Both the position numbers and the translations under genes were made by a program. Under the pieces are notes generated by a model. It was not told where the DNA came from. It made no database searches and saw only the letters and a list, made by a program, of their open reading frames with translations. DNA of 47,644 nt from Entamoeba invadens IP1 (taxonomy: Eukaryota > Evosea > Mastigamoebida > Endamoebidae). The stretch is taken from the NCBI RefSeq assembly GCF_000330505.1, contig NW_004191835.1, positions 22,512 through 70,155 on the forward strand, read 5' to 3'. This document shows, piece after piece, positions 42,016-47,644 of the stretch (its first letter is position 1; each line of letters begins with the position of its first letter).

Positions 42016-42673
42016 TCATTCATAAAGAATAGCACTGGGTTTTTCTTTCTTGTGATACTTCATGAGCATGTGGACTTCACATACTAATGCTATGAAGGTC
42101 GACGCTAAGATGAGTAACATTGTGAACTTCCCTTTGAAACAATTCAATTTCAGAAGTTTGAGGACGATGTCATAACACGCGGGGCTGAGTCGGGAAACAA
42201 CACAAGCACCACTCTTGATGTCTTTGTATCGACAACAGTGCAACTTTCGATGACTACTTTGATACAAAAGTAATACTAAATTACATCACAAAGTAATGAA
42301 AGAGTGGTGAAGAACAAACGCCAAGGTGATTTTCATTGTCGATGTTGTGTGCAAGAGTTTCTAATGCATTTTCATCTCTCAATGCGTTCAGAGTAAATAT
42401 TATAGTAAGTACCGCCATCACCGCATTAGTTATTCTATGCTTCTTCCCTTCATAGAAATACACGTGGAATTCACAGAGAGTGAGTAAAAAAGCGGCGGCA
42501 GCAACTCCATAGAGCCTATAACCAATATCGTATATATCACTCACTCCACTAAACGTTTTAATGTCTTTCATTTGAAGATAAGCAACACCCAAACTCACTA
42601 AACTGGTTACAACCAAACACCCTCCCGAGAGAAAGAGACTTGGCCTTTGCCATTCGTTTGTAAGACCACTCAT
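42016..42673 (-). CDS. Tetraspanin-like four-TM protein (one intron)
   Basis: Proposed exons 42673-42320 and 42243-42016, intron 76 bp (GTTTGTT..AAAG, phase 0), 193 residues. TM1 is about 13-33, TM2 52-76, TM3 80-97 and TM4 157-178. The large loop between TM3 and TM4 contains the tetraspanin-type Cys pair (HCCRYKD) plus C-x10-C (GACVVSRLSPAC), consistent with a small disulphide-stabilised extracellular domain. The CCG signature is CCR here. Tetraspanins organise membrane protein clusters; Entamoeba encodes several of similar size. The acceptor lacks the usual TAG/CAG, so the junction could shift by a few residues. The gene lies just upstream of the SMP gene on the same strand (128 bp between stop-side and start-side ends). 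Confidence 0.75.
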
Positions 42674-42818
42674 TGTGTTTTTCAGTTTCGTGGTATTTCC
42701 TATTCAGAATAAATTATTTTACTATTTAAATTTTTATTCAAAATAGTAAATTTATAGTTCTATAAACCATATTTAAAAAAGGAAGAAAAGCGTACAAACA
42801 GAAAACGACCATCTAATG

Positions 42819-45800
42819 TTATTTATCTTTCTTGACAAAGCCACTCTTGGAAGAGTAGAGCAATGACACTGTAAATGCACTCTCATAGAAGAGAAGTGCT
42901 TTAAGTTTGTTCTTTAGTCTAATACACTGCTCTAAAGTGGCTTCTTCGATCTTATTCTTATGTGTTTCAATCAGTTTGATTGCTTTGTTTAATTCACTTA
43001 GAGTAGAACTTTTTTGAGTACTAATGTCGGTTTTAATTTTATCACTTTTGGTTGTTGCCGAGAGGTACGCGTCGTGCTGTAAACACATCAAGACGAAGTC
43101 TAATATCTCTTTCAATTTGATGTCTGTTGAGACTTTATTCTTTGCTTCGTCCTTTGTGAGTAACTTCTTAGCTAACTTTCCAAGGTTTGCAGAGATCCAA
43201 GCATATCGAATAACTAAACTGAATTCATCTTGGAACACGTTGAACGTCAAGTCGTCGTCAATTTCTATAGAGTCTTGAACTCTCGCCTTCTGAATGTGTG
43301 ATAACAATTTGCTGAAGTCGATGTTACCATACACTCGCACATCTGCATTTAACATCTTTTCGAGTTTGATGATGTCGCCACCAAACATAATTTTGTCATT
43401 GGGAACAGAACCCAATTTTCCACAGTAATACACATACCAATCCAACCAGATCTTTCTGTACTGCTCTCCTAAGAAGTCTGGGACCATCGGGTTGAAAAAT
43501 GGAGCATCAAACATCGCGTCGGAGAACACATCCAAACACCTCACGGGGTCGATGAGTGGGCCATTCTCCGAGAAACAGACATTCCCATCGGAGTCGGTGT
43601 ACACATAATATTTGTCCTTCGACACTTTAGTGGACTCCGAGAGTTGTGTTGTGTTCCGTAAGCTCCCAACTAACTTCAGTCGATTCACATCGACCACCTT
43701 TTTTATTATGTATTTGACGTATCTAATATCAATATATAATATGATATACGCGGTGACATACTTCTCGTCGGGATTCACAAAGACGATATCCAAATTGTTG
43801 TCTTGCAGCACAAATAGTGGTTCTAAGTACCACATCATCATGATCCTTTTTTGTTGCATATATCTTGTAAAGATCTGCTTCTTAAGGATCATTGCTCTCT
43901 CACCAATAGCTTTCTTTCTTTCTTCACGCTCGTAGTATCTCATATTTAACTCTTTTATTACTTCTTGTGTCACATTGGGTTGTTTGCGAAGTTCGTCGTC
44001 TTTAGCCGCTGCACTCTTGTCTTCATTAAGTGTTTTTAAGTCACTCTTCAACTCTTTTTTGAGTTTCATGATGAACGGATCGTCGGGTTTATTCCCTGAA
44101 ACAGCTATATCTATTAACTTCTCCAACCGTCCTATTTCTGGCTTCTTGTGCTTTGTGTCGCTTATCGCTTTTTTCGACTTCTCTTTCTTCATTGGTTTTG
44201 GAGATGCGTTACTATTAGTGACAGAAAGGCCCATCACTGGATCTTTTAAATTTGAGTGACTCGACTCGAACAAATGTTTGGCGTTAATTTCTGGGAGGGG
44301 AATCTCTTCCATTGGCTTTTTCTTCTCTAACGTCCTCTCAAAGGCGGCGACGTCGTCTTTCTCTTTGTCAATGTCCTTCTGTGAAAGTTCTTTAAAGACC
44401 ATCTCCCTCATGAATAAGTCGATTTTCTTGCCAACACCGGGATCAAAGGAATCGAGCAAGAAGGAGTCACTCACACACTTCAATTTGTCGTCAGAGAAAA
44501 TTTTGTTGTCGGGAAGTTCCCACACCAAATTACTTTCAACAAACCGTTTGATCACAAAGAACTTCTCCGCTAATGTCAAGATGGACTGTAACTTGTTTTT
44601 GTTCACACTCAAACACTGAAAAACAAAGGCATCACTCTCAACACCCTTTTTAGACTGTTTGGACGCACTCTCTAAGTACTCTTTCTTCCATATAACTCGA
44701 CATAAGAACATCAAACTTCGGACGACTAGTGGAGCGTATCGGAAGTCACCTACAATATTCTTGGATATGTCCTCATACATGTCATCTAACTTCAAATTGG
44801 ACTTCTCGGCATCGGACCGGCTCAATAACGCACTCACGAGAACAACAAGTTCCTTAATACTTGCGTCTGGTGCATTTTTAAAAATCGCCTCCAGTACTAT
44901 AGAAGCGACTTCGAAGAGTTTGACTTGCATACTAGTGTACAAGTCGACTGTTTTCTTGGTGGAAATGAGAAGCTTTCTGACAAAACTCGAAACGTTTCTT
45001 GCGATAGAGTCTGGGATGATCTCGGACTCGACAATGCATTTAAACATCTCGTGGTAGTCATCTGCATTAAATCGATTGACAAAGACGGCTTTAGTTGCTG
45101 TGACCGAAGCGAAGAAGGGCGTGTAATTCTTTTTTAAGTCGGCGATTTCGTCCGAATTGGGTTGGGTCCCTTCACTCTCACTCTTACAGATCTGTTTCAG
45201 TTTGGCGTCGCGACTGATCAATAATGAGAAGACCATCATCACACACAAAGAGTTCAATTCGTGTGTTGTGTAGTGGACGGTATTTCCAAACAAACAGAAC
45301 GCAAACTTGTTTGCAAGGTCGTTGGATTGATTGACGGGAAGACTCTTATTGTGGAGTGCTTTTGTGAAGAGGCCAATGTAATTCCGTGGCGCTTTAATAT
45401 CTGTGGAATGCGCCGAACTCTTCATTTGAGCCAATAAGATGAAGAGATAATTAGCGATATTTGGGTTAGTAACACAGTACTGAATTGTATAGTCGCAGAG
45501 AGTACTGTCAAGTTTCTCTCCGGAGTACAAGAACTCTGAACCTTTCTCACCAGTCAAGTCTTTGAATGGTTTAGATGCCAAAAAGTAGTCGAAACAATAC
45601 GCAAGTCGAGAGCACTTAAACACGTCGATTAAGTACTTCACTAGTCTGAGTAACTCTGCTTCTTTGTTTTCCATCATTAAGTTGAAGAATGACAATGCGA
45701 GTTGTTCTAAGTTGTTATTTAACACTTTATCACTAATACTTTTGAATTCTTCAGTCTTTGTGTTTGAATGGAGACTGCACGTGTTTTTAGTTAAGCAGCA

Positions 45801-46301
45801 AATTTTATCAGTATGTGGGCAGTTTGCGTACTGACAACAATTGCCGCAATTACACAATGCATATAACGTGGTTTTACCCTTTTGATGTGGTTTAGTGTGC
45901 AGTTGATGTGTTTTCATTGGCACGTCTTCTTGCCTGTTTTCACCTCGTGGAGTTTTTGGAGCTGCTGAAGGGGTGGAATTGGAAGGAGTGCCCTTTTCAA
46001 GACACTTCTCACAGGCGGGACAGAAGTATAAAGTGATTGATGGACTGCATGTACAGATGTAATACTCATCGAGTAACGCAGTGTTGCACGCAGACTGTTT
46101 TTGCTTGAAGTACTCTGCTTTTGAAGACGAAATGCCGTCAAAAAGAACAGAATCAAAAAACTCGTTATAGTTAACCGGCTTTGCGACGTCTGAAATTGAC
46201 TTTTTGATTGTGTTGATATCCTCTTCGGTAAGAGCAGAAGGTAAATCGTCGTTGTCGAACTTGGAAAAGATGTCAGAGAGCCGTTCGATTGTGTCTTCCA
46301 T
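42819..46301 (-). CDS. Large helical protein with Cys/His-rich N-terminal module, unknown function
   Basis: 1160 residues, single exon, ATG start. Residues about 82-185 are rich in paired Cys: CTC, CPACEKC, then CNCGNCCQYANCPHTDKICC and CSLH, enough for two or three zinc sites. They are split by a Ser/Pro-rich spacer (SNSTPSAAPKTPRGENR). The order of Cys and His does not match RING, PHD or UBR boxes that I can recognise. Residues about 190-640 are helical and ARM-like. A charged linker (about 660-800) contains Lys-rich coiled-coil segments (KKPMEEIPLPE, KSKKAISDTKHKKPEIGRLE). The C-terminal 300 residues combine a beta-containing region (DIVFVNPDEKYVTAYIILYID) with helices. A scaffold or ubiquitin-pathway role is possible but unsupported. 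Confidence 0.75.
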   Translation of the reverse strand: MEDTIERLSDIFSKFDNDDLPSALTEEDINTIKKSISDVAKPVNYNEFFDSVLFDGISSSKAEYFKQKQSACNTALLDEYYICTCSPSITLYFCPACEKCLEKGTPSNSTPSAAPKTPRGENRQEDVPMKTHQLHTKPHQKGKTTLYALCNCGNCCQYANCPHTDKICCLTKNTCSLHSNTKTEEFKSISDKVLNNNLEQLALSFFNLMMENKEAELLRLVKYLIDVFKCSRLAYCFDYFLASKPFKDLTGEKGSEFLYSGEKLDSTLCDYTIQYCVTNPNIANYLFILLAQMKSSAHSTDIKAPRNYIGLFTKALHNKSLPVNQSNDLANKFAFCLFGNTVHYTTHELNSLCVMMVFSLLISRDAKLKQICKSESEGTQPNSDEIADLKKNYTPFFASVTATKAVFVNRFNADDYHEMFKCIVESEIIPDSIARNVSSFVRKLLISTKKTVDLYTSMQVKLFEVASIVLEAIFKNAPDASIKELVVLVSALLSRSDAEKSNLKLDDMYEDISKNIVGDFRYAPLVVRSLMFLCRVIWKKEYLESASKQSKKGVESDAFVFQCLSVNKNKLQSILTLAEKFFVIKRFVESNLVWELPDNKIFSDDKLKCVSDSFLLDSFDPGVGKKIDLFMREMVFKELSQKDIDKEKDDVAAFERTLEKKKPMEEIPLPEINAKHLFESSHSNLKDPVMGLSVTNSNASPKPMKKEKSKKAISDTKHKKPEIGRLEKLIDIAVSGNKPDDPFIMKLKKELKSDLKTLNEDKSAAAKDDELRKQPNVTQEVIKELNMRYYEREERKKAIGERAMILKKQIFTRYMQQKRIMMMWYLEPLFVLQDNNLDIVFVNPDEKYVTAYIILYIDIRYVKYIIKKVVDVNRLKLVGSLRNTTQLSESTKVSKDKYYVYTDSDGNVCFSENGPLIDPVRCLDVFSDAMFDAPFFNPMVPDFLGEQYRKIWLDWYVYYCGKLGSVPNDKIMFGGDIIKLEKMLNADVRVYGNIDFSKLLSHIQKARVQDSIEIDDDLTFNVFQDEFSLVIRYAWISANLGKLAKKLLTKDEAKNKVSTDIKLKEILDFVLMCLQHDAYLSATTKSDKIKTDISTQKSSTLSELNKAIKLIETHKNKIEEATLEQCIRLKNKLKALLFYESAFTVSLLYSSKSGFVKKDK

Positions 46302-47644
46302 TTAAGTGTTTTTGAGTTGAAGAGACAAAACAAAAAGTTGTTTAGAATGAACTGGTTTACTACTCTTTTGCTCTTTTTTTAATAGTGTTTTTGGACAATT
46401 TGATCTACTATTAATACAAAAGAATGTGTGTAATGATATATTATCAAATATATTATTATCAATAGTTTTAGTTTCTCTATAACTTTTTGTTATTGCTTTT
46501 TAACAAAAATTCTAATAAGATTTTTATAATTTCAAAACTAAAATATATATAATAATAAACAATAGTAAATTAAATAATAAGTTATAGTATACATGAATTT
46601 TATTAAATATACTATATTGTTTTGTTTAATAATAATAATAATTGTACTTTTTACTGTATATGAAGAGACTTCGCCATAAAACAATATATAAAGTCGTATC
46701 GAATTAATCCACTAATCATTGCAACACAAACAATCATCAAAAGGTTATTGTGATGGCTATAAATCAATGTTCAGTTCTTCAAATATTGTTTATACTGATG
46801 TGTAATTGTCGATTTTGTTGTATAACTTATCAATCTTTGCTTGTCAAAATAACACATTTTGTTTTGTGGAGTTTGTGGAGTTACATAACAATAATGTTAT
46901 TACAGTATGGTCACTTTGCTTTATGTATAACTTTGCCTTATGCAAGACTATTATAGTTAATTAATAATTAAAATGAATTATTACATAGTTTGATAATTAC
47001 AAATCAAAAACACCAAAATCCATTTCAGTTTTTATTTATTTAAATGGTTTTTATAATTATAACAATTAAATTATATTTATTGTACTTTTTGGATTGAACA
47101 ATCTTGTATTTAATCATTCATATACAAAATCACAACCAAAATGTGTTGTTCATTGTAATCTTTGTCAAAAAATAGTATTAATTGCAAATAAAAAGATTCA
47201 GGTGTTATTCCACCAAGATTATAATTCTATGCTCTTTGTCTTTATGTCAATCAATATGTGCTTCATTTAAATTGTAAAATACTGTTGTTGTTTTTGTTGA
47301 ACTCATTCAATAAATACTTTCAAAAATGGGGTTGTTGTCTTATAAACATTTCTTATTTCATCAATACTTGCGGAACCATGAAACTTAAATAAATTTCTTT
47401 TGACATTCTTTTTCTTAACACCTGATACCTCTATATACACATTTCCACTTTTTAATTTTTTTATTAAACAAACTATAAATTAATTCTTTTGTTATTTAAA
47501 TTTTTTTTAAATCCCAAAATAAAAACTGTAATAGTTCAATTATAATTTTTTTATTTACCTTTAAGACAGGTTAAAATATTACGAATAAATATAGAAGTGA
47601 AATTATAATAAGCTAATTATAAAAAAAATGGAGAGACAAAAAAA
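46302..47644. other. Gene-poor AT-rich end of the window
   Basis: Only one short open frame (46753-46956, 67 codons, hydrophobic) is present. Its composition is what AT-rich DNA gives by chance, so I do not call it. No RNA gene or repeat element was recognised. Confidence 0.5.

Noticed and set aside
46753..46956. 67-codon hydrophobic plus-strand ORF
   Set aside because: Leu/Ile/Phe/Tyr-rich as expected of chance frames in AT-rich DNA; no homology I recognise and no flanking gene signals.
1..47644. tRNA, rRNA, snRNA genes or CRISPR arrays
   Set aside because: I looked for tRNA-like GGTTCGA arms, conserved rRNA blocks and regularly spaced repeats and saw none; the only regular array is three 40-bp hairpins without spacers.

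Overview
The window is AT-rich eukaryotic DNA with islands of clearly coding sequence. It most resembles an Entamoeba genome, and E. invadens is my best guess (inference). The reasons are: compact, mostly intron-poor genes; short introns (about 44-100 bp) that nearly all open with the Entamoeba donor GTTTG(T); a gene set of VPS53, gamma-SNAP, VPS9, RhoGAP, TLDc and tetraspanin proteins; and several short DNA-transposon relics, a class reported to be abundant in E. invadens. A 100-N scaffold gap lies at 21315-21414.

Layout. 1-3.2 kb is gene-free and holds a ~960-bp long-inverted-repeat element with a second inverted repeat nested in it, then three 40-bp tandem hairpin repeats. 3.2-5.9 kb carries, on the minus strand, a ZnT-type zinc transporter and a TLDc protein. 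6.9-18.7 kb is a plus-strand run: gamma-SNAP (one intron), a VPS53 tethering subunit with a large NPF-repeat insertion, a RhoGAP with two introns and a 25-nt exon, a VPS9-domain Rab GEF, and an M3 metallopeptidase. 18.7-24 kb holds a three-exon minus-strand gene of unknown role, a mariner-like MITE, a gene broken by the assembly gap, and a propeller-like protein. 24-31 kb is sparse: a diverged pair of small paralogues, an 82-residue ORF and a ~0.9-kb nested inverted-repeat element. 31-47.6 kb is denser: a two-TM protein, a PH-SH3 protein, a PH-RhoGAP protein with a proposed 17-nt first exon, a hAT-like MITE with a perfect 8-bp target duplication, a helical-repeat protein, a GBP-type GTPase with C-terminal membrane segments, a TEX2/Nvj2-like SMP lipid-transfer protein, a tetraspanin, and a 1160-residue Cys-rich protein.

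Functionally, most recognisable genes serve membrane traffic and the actin/membrane interface: SNARE recycling (gamma-SNAP), endosome-to-Golgi tethering (VPS53), Rab5-class activation (VPS9), Rho inactivation (two RhoGAPs), contact-site lipid transfer (SMP protein) and membrane organisation (tetraspanin, GBP-like GTPase). The genes are not an operon, and the clustering may be chance. The observation most worth following is the VPS53 homologue: the linker between its two conserved parts has expanded into an array of 11 NPF motifs, each followed by an acidic stretch. This would make a tethering-complex subunit a multivalent ligand for EH-domain proteins.

Splice models were built by hand from donor/acceptor motifs, reading phase and protein similarity. 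No search or transcript evidence was available.
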